From contig JABDBG010000023.1 in NCBI GenBank assembly GCA_013288745.1, forward strand, positions 1 to 34,596: 34,596 nt of DNA. The letters run 5' to 3'. The notes beneath the pieces were generated by a model. It ran no database searches and was not told the origin of the DNA. It saw nothing but the letters and a program-made list of their open reading frames with translations. This document shows positions 26,999-34,596 of this stretch, piece by piece (position 1 is the first letter of the stretch; every line of letters begins with the position of its first letter). The DNA comes from Bacteroidota bacterium. GTDB taxonomy: Bacteria > Bacteroidota > Bacteroidia > Chitinophagales > Chitinophagaceae. A program made the position numbers and the translations under genes.

Positions 26999-28240
26999 AT
27001 GATTCAATATGAGAAGTTTACTCTTGCCAACGGGCTAAGAGTTTTGGTACATGAAGATAAAAGTACCCCAATGGCGGTGATAGATGTCATTTACGATGTG
27101 GGAGCAAGAGATGAAAACCCCAACAAAACAGGATTTGCACATTTATTTGAGCACCTGATGTTTGGTGGAAGTGTGAATGTTCCGGTTTATGACGAGCCTT
27201 TACAGATTGCAGGTGGAGAAAACAATGCCTACACATCCAATGATCTTACTAATTACTATTGTCAGTTGCCTGCTGAAAACATTGAAACAGCTTTCTGGCT
27301 GGAAAGTGATCGTATGCTAAGTCTGGCTTTCAGCGAAAAAAGTCTGGAAGTGCAACGTAAAGTGGTAAGCGAAGAGTTTAAAGAACATTATATTAATAAA
27401 CCTTACGGTGATGTTTGGCATAAAATGCGCAAACTGGCTTACACTAAACATCCTTATAAATGGATGACGATTGGCGAAGAATTGAGTCATGTTGAAAATG
27501 CTACTTTACAAGATGTGAAAGATTTTTTCCTTGAACATTATACACCATCGAATGCCATTTTAGTTGTAGCAGGAAATGTAACAATTGCTGAAGTAAAAAT
27601 GTTAGCAGAAAAATGGTTTGCACCAATTCCTGCAGGTAATAAATATAAACGCGATCTTCCGCAAGAACCCAAACAAACTGAAGCAAGAAAATTAGAAGTA
27701 AGAGCCAATGTGCCGTTAGATGCTATTTACAAATGCTGGCATATTTATCCGCGTTTGGATCAAAGATATTATGTTGTTGATCTCATCACAGAAATCTTGA
27801 GCGGTGGGGGCTCTTCCCGTTTATTTCAATCATTGGTAAAAGAAAAAAAATTGTTCAGCAACGTTGAATGTTATCATGTAGGCAGCACCGATGCAGGTTT
27901 GCTAACCATCGAAGGAAAATTATTAAAAGGCGTAAGCATGGCTGATGCTGATGCTGCGATCAACGAAGAATTAAAAAAATTACAGGCCGAAGGCGTTAGC
28001 GCAAAAGAATTGGAGAAAGTAAAAAACAAAACAGAAAGCACCATGGCCTTCAATGATATGAGCATCACTGAACGTGCCGATAGCTTAGCGGTATACGAAT
28101 TACTGGGAGATGCTAACCTTATCAATACAGAGTTGGGAAAATACCAGGCCGTTACAACCACAGATATTATCACGGAGAGCCGTATAGTTTTTGATGAAAA
28201 AAATTGCAGTACACTTTATTATTACTCAAATAACGCTTAA
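26999..28240 (+). CDS. M16 family zinc peptidase, catalytic subunit
   Basis: This 413-residue protein has the inverted zinc motif HLFEH (H48, E51, H52). Glutamates at 125, 126 and 129 include the expected third zinc ligand. Length and domain layout fit the M16B processing-peptidase group, which works with a non-catalytic partner. No signal peptide is visible, so a cytoplasmic location is likely. The second M16 gene follows after 82 bases that contain a long inverted repeat. The start at 26999 is fixed by the conserved opening (EKFTLANGLRVLVHED); the next in-frame ATG would remove it. Confidence 0.94.
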   Translation: MIQYEKFTLANGLRVLVHEDKSTPMAVIDVIYDVGARDENPNKTGFAHLFEHLMFGGSVNVPVYDEPLQIAGGENNAYTSNDLTNYYCQLPAENIETAFWLESDRMLSLAFSEKSLEVQRKVVSEEFKEHYINKPYGDVWHKMRKLAYTKHPYKWMTIGEELSHVENATLQDVKDFFLEHYTPSNAILVVAGNVTIAEVKMLAEKWFAPIPAGNKYKRDLPQEPKQTEARKLEVRANVPLDAIYKCWHIYPRLDQRYYVVDLITEILSGGGSSRLFQSLVKEKKLFSNVECYHVGSTDAGLLTIEGKLLKGVSMADADAAINEELKKLQAEGVSAKELEKVKNKTESTMAFNDMSITERADSLAVYELLGDANLINTELGKYQAVTTTDIITESRIVFDEKNCSTLYYYSNNA

Positions 28241-28304
28241 TGCCTAACGCTGAAGCCAAATGCTTTGCAGTATGCTTTCAGCATTGTGCGTTTAGCGTTA
28301 AGCA
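28241..28304. repeat. imperfect inverted repeat with AACGCT-type units between the M16 genes
   Basis: The arms at 28241-28263 and 28281-28304 pair with few mismatches; the outer 11 bases match at 10 positions (TGCYTAACGCT). The unit AACGCT also occurs at 28232-28237. ATGCTTTGCAG and ATGCTTTCAG form a direct repeat in the loop region. The second M16 gene begins 18 bases after the structure. Confidence 0.7.
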
Positions 28305-28322
28305 TATATCAAAAAAAATAAA

Positions 28323-29603
28323 ATGATCAATAGAACGATAGCCCCGGAAATAAAAGACGCGACAGAATTTAATTTGCAATTGAAGCCATACGAAAAATTT
28401 ACGTTAGACAATGGTGTAGAAGTTTATGCAATTAATGCTGGCGCACAGGATGTGCTGCAATTGGAAATGGTTTTTTATGCAGGCAATAGTTATGAGTCTG
28501 CCAATGCAGTCGCGGCCGTGACCAACCATATGCTGAAGAACGGTACATCAACCAAAACAGCTTTTCAGATAAACGAGCATTTTGAGTACTATGGATCACA
28601 TTGCAATCGTAATTGTTCAAATGAAGTTGCTTCTTTGTCTTTACATACTTTGAATAAACATTTAAATGTTTTGCTGCCGGTAATGAGAGAAATGATCTCG
28701 GATTCTGTTTTTCCGGAAGATGAATTAGCAACCTACAAACAAATCTGCAAGCAAAAACTATCTGTAAGTTTACAGAAATGTGATTTTGTTGCTAACCGTT
28801 TAATTGATGCTTACGTATTTGGGGAAGCACACCCTTACGGAAAAGTGATCACTGCTGCTGATTATGATGCAATAACTACTGACCAGTTAAAACAACATTT
28901 TAATAAATATTACCTGAACGGAAAATGTATCATTTTTGTTGCAGGATTATTACCAAAAGATATATTTCAGCAATTGAATAAAAACTTTGGTAGCTTATCA
29001 TTAAATAAACAGCAAATAATTTTACCTCCACACGGGATACTTCCTGCAAAAGAAAAAAAATACCGCATTCAAAATGATGCAAACGGTGTACAGGGAGCCA
29101 TCAGAATGGCAAGACCTTTTCCAACGCGCCACCATCCTGATTATATGAAGACGATGGTATTGAACGCCTTATTCGGCGGATTTTTTGGATCAAGATTGAT
29201 GAGCAATATCCGTGAAGAAAAAGGGTATACTTACGGTATCCATAGTTATATCCAAAACCATATACAAGACAGTGCCTGGCTGATCAGTACAGAAGCAGGT
29301 AAGGATGTATGCGAAGCAACAGTGGAAGAGGTCTACAAAGAAATGAAATTATTGCGGGAAGAATTGATCGATGAAGAAGAGTTATCTTTAGTACGCAACT
29401 ACCTCATCGGTTCGATATTGGGCGATCTGGATGGACCTTTTCATATCATCGGCAGGTGGAAAAATATTATTTTGAATGATCTGGATGAAAAATATTTTTA
29501 TGATTCGGTGACTGCGATAAAAACTGTTTCTGCTGAAGAGTTGCAGGCTTTATCAGAAAAATATTTAAGGGCCGAAGATTTTTACGAGCTAATTGTAATT
29601 TAA
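28323..29603 (+). CDS. M16 family peptidase partner subunit (no zinc motif)
   Basis: This 426-residue M16B homologue lacks HXXEH; the corresponding place reads VTNHMLKNG. It keeps the substrate-binding arginine/tyrosine segment REEKGYTYG from R297 to G305. In paired M16B enzymes one subunit carries zinc and the other supplies this R/Y pair, and the arrangement here fits that model exactly. It should form a heterodimer with the product of the gene at 26999. The PF04020 gene follows after five bases. Confidence 0.92.
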   Translation: MINRTIAPEIKDATEFNLQLKPYEKFTLDNGVEVYAINAGAQDVLQLEMVFYAGNSYESANAVAAVTNHMLKNGTSTKTAFQINEHFEYYGSHCNRNCSNEVASLSLHTLNKHLNVLLPVMREMISDSVFPEDELATYKQICKQKLSVSLQKCDFVANRLIDAYVFGEAHPYGKVITAADYDAITTDQLKQHFNKYYLNGKCIIFVAGLLPKDIFQQLNKNFGSLSLNKQQIILPPHGILPAKEKKYRIQNDANGVQGAIRMARPFPTRHHPDYMKTMVLNALFGGFFGSRLMSNIREEKGYTYGIHSYIQNHIQDSAWLISTEAGKDVCEATVEEVYKEMKLLREELIDEEELSLVRNYLIGSILGDLDGPFHIIGRWKNIILNDLDEKYFYDSVTAIKTVSAEELQALSEKYLRAEDFYELIVI

Positions 29604-29608
29604 CGACA

Positions 29609-29971
29609 ATGAAATTCTTATTAAAAATTTTGATCAGTACGGTGAATGTTTTCGTTCTGGCATACATCTTACCGGGAGTAGCCATTGTAAACAATAATAT
29701 TTTTACCGCAGTAGCAGTAGCCATTGTATTGGCAATATTAGATGCGGTTATAAAACCGATTTTAATACTGCTTACATTACCCGCTACGATCTTGTCTTTA
29801 GGCCTTTTCCTTTTTGTGATCAACGCCTGTATTATTTTGATAGACGCGCATTTTGTTCATGGCTTTAAAGTAGATAGTTTTTGGCATGCTTTATTATTTA
29901 GTTTGTTATTATCCTTTTTTAATTCTTTTGTAAACAAAAGGGCTTTTGCAGAAGAACAAAGAGAGGATTAA
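29609..29971 (+). CDS. PF04020 (holin-4-superfamily-like) membrane protein
   Basis: This 120-residue protein has four hydrophobic helices with the family pattern LPGVAI near residue 21, DAVIKPILILLTLPATILSLGL at about 45-66 and a loop FKVDSFWHALLFSLLLS. These proteins are often labelled phage holin family, but they are ordinary chromosomal inner-membrane proteins in Bacteroidota. Nothing phage-like is nearby. It starts five bases after the M16 partner gene. Function unknown. Confidence 0.88.
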   Translation: MKFLLKILISTVNVFVLAYILPGVAIVNNNIFTAVAVAIVLAILDAVIKPILILLTLPATILSLGLFLFVINACIILIDAHFVHGFKVDSFWHALLFSLLLSFFNSFVNKRAFAEEQRED

Positions 29972-30016
29972 TATATAGGTTGATACAATTTATTCATCAA
30001 GCTTAAATTCAATATA

Positions 30017-30451
30017 ATGACTCCACAAAATTTTGATAACCATAGAAGGTTTTCTCCGGTATATCATTTTATGTTATATCCTGTTTCGATCGCCGCTGTA
30101 GTAATTTCTATCGATTATTTTTTTCATACTTATTATCGCACCGATGGTTTATTGCTTTCGATATTATTAGTATTGATCAGCGTTGGATTGTTGCTGGGTG
30201 TTCTGGCATTTCGCCGGTTTCCCTTAAAGGCGCAGGACCGCGCTATCAGGGCAGAAGAAAATTTGCGCTATTTTTCTATAACAGGAAAATTATTTGATAA
30301 GCATTTAACCATGCACCAGATCATCGCTTTGCGTTTTGCTGATGATAAGGAATTTGTTCAATTGGCGGATAAAGCTCTACGGGAAAATATGACCTCTTCT
30401 GAGATCAAAAAAGCCATACAAAATTGGAAAGCTGACAATAATAGGGTGTAA
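30017..30451 (+). CDS. DUF6526 family membrane protein
   Basis: This 144-residue protein has two membrane helices (about 16-35 and 44-62) followed by a charged helical tail. The segments NFDNHRRFSPVYHF at the start, AEENLRYFSITGKLFDKHL and IIALRFADDKEF match the DUF6526 pattern in Bacteroidota. Role unknown. It is the last gene in the M16 cluster, 45 bases after the PF04020 gene. Confidence 0.82.
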   Translation: MTPQNFDNHRRFSPVYHFMLYPVSIAAVVISIDYFFHTYYRTDGLLLSILLVLISVGLLLGVLAFRRFPLKAQDRAIRAEENLRYFSITGKLFDKHLTMHQIIALRFADDKEFVQLADKALRENMTSSEIKKAIQNWKADNNRV

Positions 30452-30540
30452 TATACCCGTACGTTATCTATTGGTTATAAATGCTGTTTTTTATCATCAT
30501 AGCTCAAAAATATGCAGCAATTTTTTCTTTTTTAATACTT

Positions 30541-30548
30541 TATATTTG
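30541..30548 (+). promoter_or_regulatory. candidate -7 promoter element for kup
   Basis: TATATTTG matches TAnnTTTG. A second match, TACATTTG, lies at 30558-30565. Transcription from either gives a 65-85 base AT-rich leader before the GTG start. The rest of the 184-base gap shows no terminator or riboswitch-like fold that I could recognise. Confidence 0.45.
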
Positions 30549-30635
30549 TTATGGATATACATTTGTATAATCTTTAAGCAATATTATATATATAATTATT
30601 TCTTACGATATAACGCCTAACTAAAATTTATCTTA

Positions 30636-32603
30636 GTGTCAAACCATCACAACAAATTCTCAGCCGCAGGTTTACTAATTGCATTAGGAATTATATACGG
30701 TGATATTGGTACTTCTCCATTGTATGTATTTGATGAAATTATAAATGGAAGAGTGATCAATGAACTATTGATAATCGGTTCACTAAGTTGTATTATCTGG
30801 ACACTTACATTACAAACAACCGTTAAATATGTTATTCTAACCTTGCAGGCAGATAATAAAGGTGAGGGCGGTATATTTTCTTTATACACTTTGGTTCGCA
30901 GACAAAAAAAATGGTTAGTGATACCCGCTATGTTAGGTGGCGCCGCTTTGTTGGCTGATGGAATGATCACACCCCCTATCTCTGTTGCATCTGCCATTGA
31001 AGGATTAAAAATAAGACCTGAATTTAGTCAGATACAAGAATCTACTATCATCTACATCGTGCTGGCAATATTAGCCGCATTGTTTTTTGTACAACAATTT
31101 GGTACTGCATCTATCGGTAAATTATTTGGACCGATCATGTTTGTTTGGTTTTCGATGTTACTTGTGTTGGGGTTCATGCATATTTCGGATGACTGGAGCA
31201 TATTCAAAGCATTGAATCCTTATTATGCGATCAAATTATTAAGTACTTATCCTAAAGGCTATTGGCTACTGGGATCGGTCTTCCTCTGTACCACTGGTGC
31301 CGAGGCACTCTATAGTGATCTGGGCCATGTAGGTAAAGAAAATATCCAGGTGTCATGGATCTTTGTAAAAACAGCTTTAATATTTTCTTATATCGGTCAG
31401 GGCGCATGGTTATTAAAACATCATGAAGGAACTGTTTTTGCTTCAAAAACATTTTACGGTGTAATGCCCGATTGGTTTCAGCTTCCGGGAATTATCATTG
31501 CAACGGCTGCTGCTATTATCGCGAGCCAGGCTTTGATCAGCGGATCATTTACTTTGATAGCTGAAGCCATTCGCTTGAATCTTTGGCCAAAAATGAAGAT
31601 CAATTATCCTTCTGAGGCAAAAGGACAATTATATATACCAGGCATCAACACTTTATTATTTTTAGGTTGTTGCGGAGTTGTATTATATTTTAAAACATCC
31701 AGTGCAATGGGTGCTGCATACGGTTTGGCGATCACGCTTTGTATGTTGGCGACTACTATCCTGTTTTCAAACTTCATGATATCACGTCGTGTTAACGCTG
31801 TATTCATTTATCTTTTCCTGGGTGTTTTCTTAACGATCGAGACCAGCTTTTTAATTGCAAACATCCGCAAATTTGCCGATGGCGGTTTTGTTACGGTAAT
31901 CATGGGCGGTGCATTGTTCATCATAATGTATGTATGGTTCAGGTCAAGAAAGATCAGGAACCGCTATGTAGAGTTTGTTCGTTTGGAAGAATACATTCCT
32001 AAAATAGAAGAGTTAAGCAATGACACTACTGTTCCTAAATATGGTACGCATCTTGTTTATTTAACGAGCGCTAATAATCCAAAAGAAATTGAACATAAGA
32101 TCATCTATTCCATATTAAGTGGTAAACCAAAACGTGCAGATATCTATTGGTTCGTGCATGTTGATACACTGGATGATCCATATACCTGCGAATACATTGT
32201 TGAGCATATTATCCCCAATGATATTATACGTGTAGAATTCAGACTTGGATTCAGAATACCTCCGCGACTTAATTTAATGTTCAAAAAAGTAGTGGAAGAA
32301 TTAGTGATCAATAAAGAAGTGAATGTTACCAGCCGTTATGAAAGTCAGCAACGTAATAATGTAGTAGGAGATTTTCAATTTGTGGTGATGGAAAAATTTT
32401 TATCGCAGGATAATGAATTACCGTTGATGGAACGTTTGATCATGAAATGTTATTTCTGGATCAAAGGACTTTCTTTAAGTGAAGAAAAAGGATTTGGTTT
32501 ACAACAAAGCAATGTGGCTGTAGAAAAATATCCATTGATCGTTGCTCCGGCAAATAAGTTCAAATTATCGAGAGTATATCTTGACGAAGAAGAGGTCCTT
32601 TAA
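30636..32603 (+). CDS. kup: Kup potassium uptake protein
   Basis: This 655-residue potassium/proton symporter of the KUP/HAK/KT family starts with a GTG codon: the conserved N-terminal helix AGLLIALGIIYGDIGTSPLY at residues 11-30 lies before any in-frame ATG. About twelve membrane helices run to residue 435, with ADNKGEGGIFSLYTL (about 72-86) and a TGAEALYSDLGHVG loop (about 220-233), both family hallmarks. A cytoplasmic domain of about 215 residues follows. It takes up potassium at the inner membrane. Own promoter upstream; converges on the lipoprotein gene at 32640. Confidence 0.96.
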   Translation: MSNHHNKFSAAGLLIALGIIYGDIGTSPLYVFDEIINGRVINELLIIGSLSCIIWTLTLQTTVKYVILTLQADNKGEGGIFSLYTLVRRQKKWLVIPAMLGGAALLADGMITPPISVASAIEGLKIRPEFSQIQESTIIYIVLAILAALFFVQQFGTASIGKLFGPIMFVWFSMLLVLGFMHISDDWSIFKALNPYYAIKLLSTYPKGYWLLGSVFLCTTGAEALYSDLGHVGKENIQVSWIFVKTALIFSYIGQGAWLLKHHEGTVFASKTFYGVMPDWFQLPGIIIATAAAIIASQALISGSFTLIAEAIRLNLWPKMKINYPSEAKGQLYIPGINTLLFLGCCGVVLYFKTSSAMGAAYGLAITLCMLATTILFSNFMISRRVNAVFIYLFLGVFLTIETSFLIANIRKFADGGFVTVIMGGALFIIMYVWFRSRKIRNRYVEFVRLEEYIPKIEELSNDTTVPKYGTHLVYLTSANNPKEIEHKIIYSILSGKPKRADIYWFVHVDTLDDPYTCEYIVEHIIPNDIIRVEFRLGFRIPPRLNLMFKKVVEELVINKEVNVTSRYESQQRNNVVGDFQFVVMEKFLSQDNELPLMERLIMKCYFWIKGLSLSEEKGFGLQQSNVAVEKYPLIVAPANKFKLSRVYLDEEEVL

Positions 32604-32621
32604 TTACTTCAGCTGTAAATA

Positions 32622-32664
32622 ATTTAAAATGATCGGTCACTAATTATGATCGATCATTTTAAAT
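32622..32664. terminator. 14-bp perfect inverted repeat at the kup/lipoprotein convergence
   Basis: ATTTAAAATGATCG (32622-32635) and CGATCATTTTAAAT (32651-32664) are perfect complements across 15 bases. The right arm lies inside the last codons of the minus-strand lipoprotein gene. It is AT-rich with no long T-tract beyond the stem, so termination is plausible but weaker than at 12585. Confidence 0.5.
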
Positions 32665-33407
32665 GTAAGGCCATACCCGGTATATCCAAACGCATCAAAG
32701 GGTTGACTCCTGTTTGCCGGCTGATAAATATTGTAAAAAAAATTGCGGTACACCAATCCAATTCCTTTTGCATATTTTTCTACGCTATACGTGTTCGTAC
32801 TATAAAGTGTGTCATAGCCGTCGATAAGATCTGTATGATCCTGAACGCCAACCTGCTGATTGGTCTCGGCCACTTTTATGGTACTATCTATTATTAAATT
32901 ATTCAAAGTAATAGGAAAGTTCAGGCTATCATAAGTATAATCCCAATTCTGTAAATATTGAAAGCTGTCTGTATTATCTGTGTAGAGGTAAGCGTTCCCG
33001 TTCCATGAAAAAGCCTGTTGAATTGGTTCCACCAATTTTATATATTTCTGATTGTCTTGACTAAACTCTATCGTACTACCGGTATTTAGTGCCATTGCGG
33101 TATGATATGGAACCCACGAGTGCGTCGAATCAAGACGAAAATTACAGGTAATGTGATAGCCGAGCCTGTTAAGATTATCGTAGAGTGTTCCATCAATGAT
33201 ATATTGTACCTGATAATGAAAACTATCTAAAATCAATGCCGTTGTTTGATAAATAGGTACAGTTGAGTCAACATCGTAAGTAATATATTTACCTATTGTG
33301 AGTGGATAATAATCACTTACCGGTTCAAGTACGGAATGATCGGTCTTTTTACAAGCAGCCAATAAGAGTGTAAAAGAAATAATTATTGTAAAGATGGGTC
33401 TGCTCAT
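32640..33407 (-). CDS. putative lipoprotein
   Basis: This 255-residue protein has a lipoprotein signal ending LLAAC (C19) and a charged tether KKTDH. The mature chain starts with YYPLTIGKYITYDVDS, a pattern seen in surface or periplasmic lipoproteins of Bacteroidota, and continues as aromatic-rich, beta-type sequence to the end (GYGLTFKMIDHN). No catalytic motif is seen and I cannot name a family. It lies 31 bases downstream of mnmA on the same strand and may be co-transcribed. Its final codons form part of an inverted repeat shared with the convergent kup gene. Confidence 0.75.
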   Translation of the reverse strand: MSRPIFTIIISFTLLLAACKKTDHSVLEPVSDYYPLTIGKYITYDVDSTVPIYQTTALILDSFHYQVQYIIDGTLYDNLNRLGYHITCNFRLDSTHSWVPYHTAMALNTGSTIEFSQDNQKYIKLVEPIQQAFSWNGNAYLYTDNTDSFQYLQNWDYTYDSLNFPITLNNLIIDSTIKVAETNQQVGVQDHTDLIDGYDTLYSTNTYSVEKYAKGIGLVYRNFFYNIYQPANRSQPFDAFGYTGYGLTFKMIDHN

Positions 33408-33438
33408 ACATAGGAAGTTACTTAAATAGAGGCAATTT

Positions 33439-34563
33439 CTATAAAAAAGGTTGCTCCGCGCGTTGAATTACGCCGCCGCCAATAACATCATCACCTTCAT
33501 AAAAAACGGCGCTTTGTCCGGGTGCTATACCTTTTACGTCATTGTAAAAACGTACGCTGACTCCTTTTATTGTTGGGTGCAGGGTTGCCATGGCACCTTT
33601 ATCTTTATACCTGATCTTTGTAAATGCTTCTGAACCTTCGGGCATGCCGTCATATTTTATCCAGTTCATTTTTGCTACCAACATTTCCGTTCCTTTAAGA
33701 TCATCCTCTTCGCCTAAGACTACTGTGTTGGTTTCGGGATCGATGGATGTTACGAATGCCGGCTTGCCTAATGCAATATCTAAACCTTTTCTTTGTCCGA
33801 TGGTATAGAAAGGATACCCTTTATGCTGACCTAATATTTTGCCTGATTTATCTGTGAAATTCCCTCCGTCAACACGTGCTTCCAAACCTTCTACCCTGCG
33901 TTTTAAAAAGCCTCTGTAATCGTTATCCGGCACAAAACAAATTTCATAACTCTCCGCTTTTTTTGCTAATTCCGGATAACCGAAATCATGCGCCATCTGG
34001 CGGATCTCTGTTTTGTGGTATGTTCCTAATGGTAATAAGGTACGGCTCAATAGGTCTTGCTGCAGACCCCATAGTACATAGCTTTGATCTTTGGTATCAT
34101 CAATTCCTTTGCGGATAAAATAACGCCCGTTGGTATGTTGATGAATCTGCGCGTAATGGCCTGTTGCAATATAATCGCAACCCATAGCATCGGCTCTTTT
34201 TAATAAGGCGCGCCATTTAATATGTGTGTTGCACATCACGCATGGATTGGGTGTACGGCCAGCCATGTATTCTTCAACAAAATTTTCTATTACAAAATCG
34301 CCAAACTCTTCACGGATATCTAAAATATAATGAGGGAAGCCATGTTCAACTGCTGCGGCTCTTGCATCATTAAATGAATCGATATTGCAACAGCCCGTTT
34401 CTTTTTTACTGGTACCTTTTCCATTATCGCCGCTGCTAGCATAATCCCATGTTTTCATGGTAATGCCTACCACTTCATATCCTTCTTTATGAAGCATAAG
34501 GGCTGCTACGGTGCTATCAATACCGCCGCTCATGGCCATTAAAACTTTCCCTTTTTTACTCAT
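33439..34563 (-). CDS. mnmA: tRNA-specific 2-thiouridylase
   Basis: This 374-residue enzyme puts sulfur on uridine 34 of Glu, Gln and Lys tRNAs, using ATP and a sulfur relay. The PP-loop SGGIDS is at residues 12-17. The nucleophile C111 in CVMCNTHIKW and the partner C209 in ESYEICF are both present, as is the family segment TGHYAQI. An insertion of about 15 residues (SSGDNGKGTSKKETG) follows the first Rossmann strand pair, as in other members with a CC pair before NIDS. The start at 34563 gives a standard N-terminus. The lipoprotein gene follows 31 bases later. Confidence 0.97.
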   Translation of the reverse strand: MSKKGKVLMAMSGGIDSTVAALMLHKEGYEVVGITMKTWDYASSGDNGKGTSKKETGCCNIDSFNDARAAAVEHGFPHYILDIREEFGDFVIENFVEEYMAGRTPNPCVMCNTHIKWRALLKRADAMGCDYIATGHYAQIHQHTNGRYFIRKGIDDTKDQSYVLWGLQQDLLSRTLLPLGTYHKTEIRQMAHDFGYPELAKKAESYEICFVPDNDYRGFLKRRVEGLEARVDGGNFTDKSGKILGQHKGYPFYTIGQRKGLDIALGKPAFVTSIDPETNTVVLGEEDDLKGTEMLVAKMNWIKYDGMPEGSEAFTKIRYKDKGAMATLHPTIKGVSVRFYNDVKGIAPGQSAVFYEGDDVIGGGVIQRAEQPFL

Positions 34564-34580
34564 ATCGAAATATATCTATG

Positions 34581-34588
34581 TAAAGATA
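34581..34588 (-). promoter_or_regulatory. candidate -7 promoter element for mnmA
   Basis: The minus strand reads TATCTTTA, one base off TAnnTTTG, 17 bases before the mnmA ATG. A second weak match (TATATTTC) lies closer to the gene. The window ends before a -33 element could be seen. Confidence 0.3.
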
Positions 34589-34596
34589 CCTAATTT

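Noticed and set aside
29609-29971. Phage remnant suggested by the holin-family label of the small membrane protein.
   Set aside because: The family is ordinary in bacterial chromosomes and no other phage gene is nearby.
30452-30635. Possible c-di-AMP (ydaO-type) riboswitch before the potassium transporter.
   Set aside because: The transcribed leader is only about 65-85 AT-rich bases with no recognisable conserved core.

Overview
The window looks like ordinary chromosome from a member of the Bacteroidota, most likely a Chitinophagaceae-like lineage. This is inferred from several things: AT-rich DNA, upstream regions carrying the Bacteroidota -7 promoter element TAnnTTTG, few Shine-Dalgarno sequences, a carboxypeptidase-regulatory-like surface protein, an ATP synthase a subunit with a signal peptide and long N-terminal extension, and the families DUF4153, DUF6526 and DUF3817. 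Coding density is high and no gap exceeds about 230 bp. I saw no rRNA, tRNA, CRISPR array, insertion sequence or prophage.

Layout. 1-435 (-): start of an Mrp/ApbC Fe-S carrier ATPase, cut by the window edge. 614-4848 (+): small exported protein, shikimate kinase (aroK), DUF423 membrane protein, FtsK DNA translocase. 4961-9178 (+): malic enzyme fused to a phosphotransacetylase-like domain, then a DUF4153 membrane protein. 9272-10835 (+): MlaE/MlaF-type lipid ABC transporter. 11059-11937 (+): succinyl-CoA synthetase alpha (sucD), with a clear terminator. 12102-12566 (+): lipoprotein converging on the ATP synthase cluster. 12636-16876 (-): atpB-atpE-atpF-atpH-atpA; gamma, beta and epsilon genes are absent. 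16981-20968 (-): a secreted protein with a caspase/CHAT/separase-like C-terminal domain followed one base later by an MsbA-like ABC exporter. 21113-22882 (+): PhoB/PhoR-like two-component system. 22978-24889 (+): LpxH-like metallophosphoesterase and a glycosyltransferase. 24892-26767 (-): mqnC (futalosine menaquinone pathway), DUF3817 protein, lipoprotein. 26999-30451 (+): paired M16 peptidases (one catalytic, one inactive-type), a PF04020 membrane protein and a DUF6526 protein. 30636-32603 (+): Kup potassium transporter. 32640-34563 (-): mnmA and a lipoprotein.

Most of the content is housekeeping: respiration and energy (sucD, malic enzyme, ATP synthase, menaquinone), envelope maintenance (Mla, LpxH-like, ABC exporter), cell division (FtsK), tRNA modification and ion homeostasis. 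The best candidate for something undescribed is the one-base-spaced pair of a secreted putative cysteine peptidase of caspase-like fold and an ABC exporter. Below gene level, the intergenic regions are rich in structure. There is a 16-18 bp palindrome repeated in two 5' leaders, and long imperfect inverted repeats inside two operons. There is also an 11-bp perfect hairpin after atpE and a 16-bp palindrome placed like an operator in one promoter. Several genes have -7 elements so close to the start codon that their mRNAs may be nearly leaderless.
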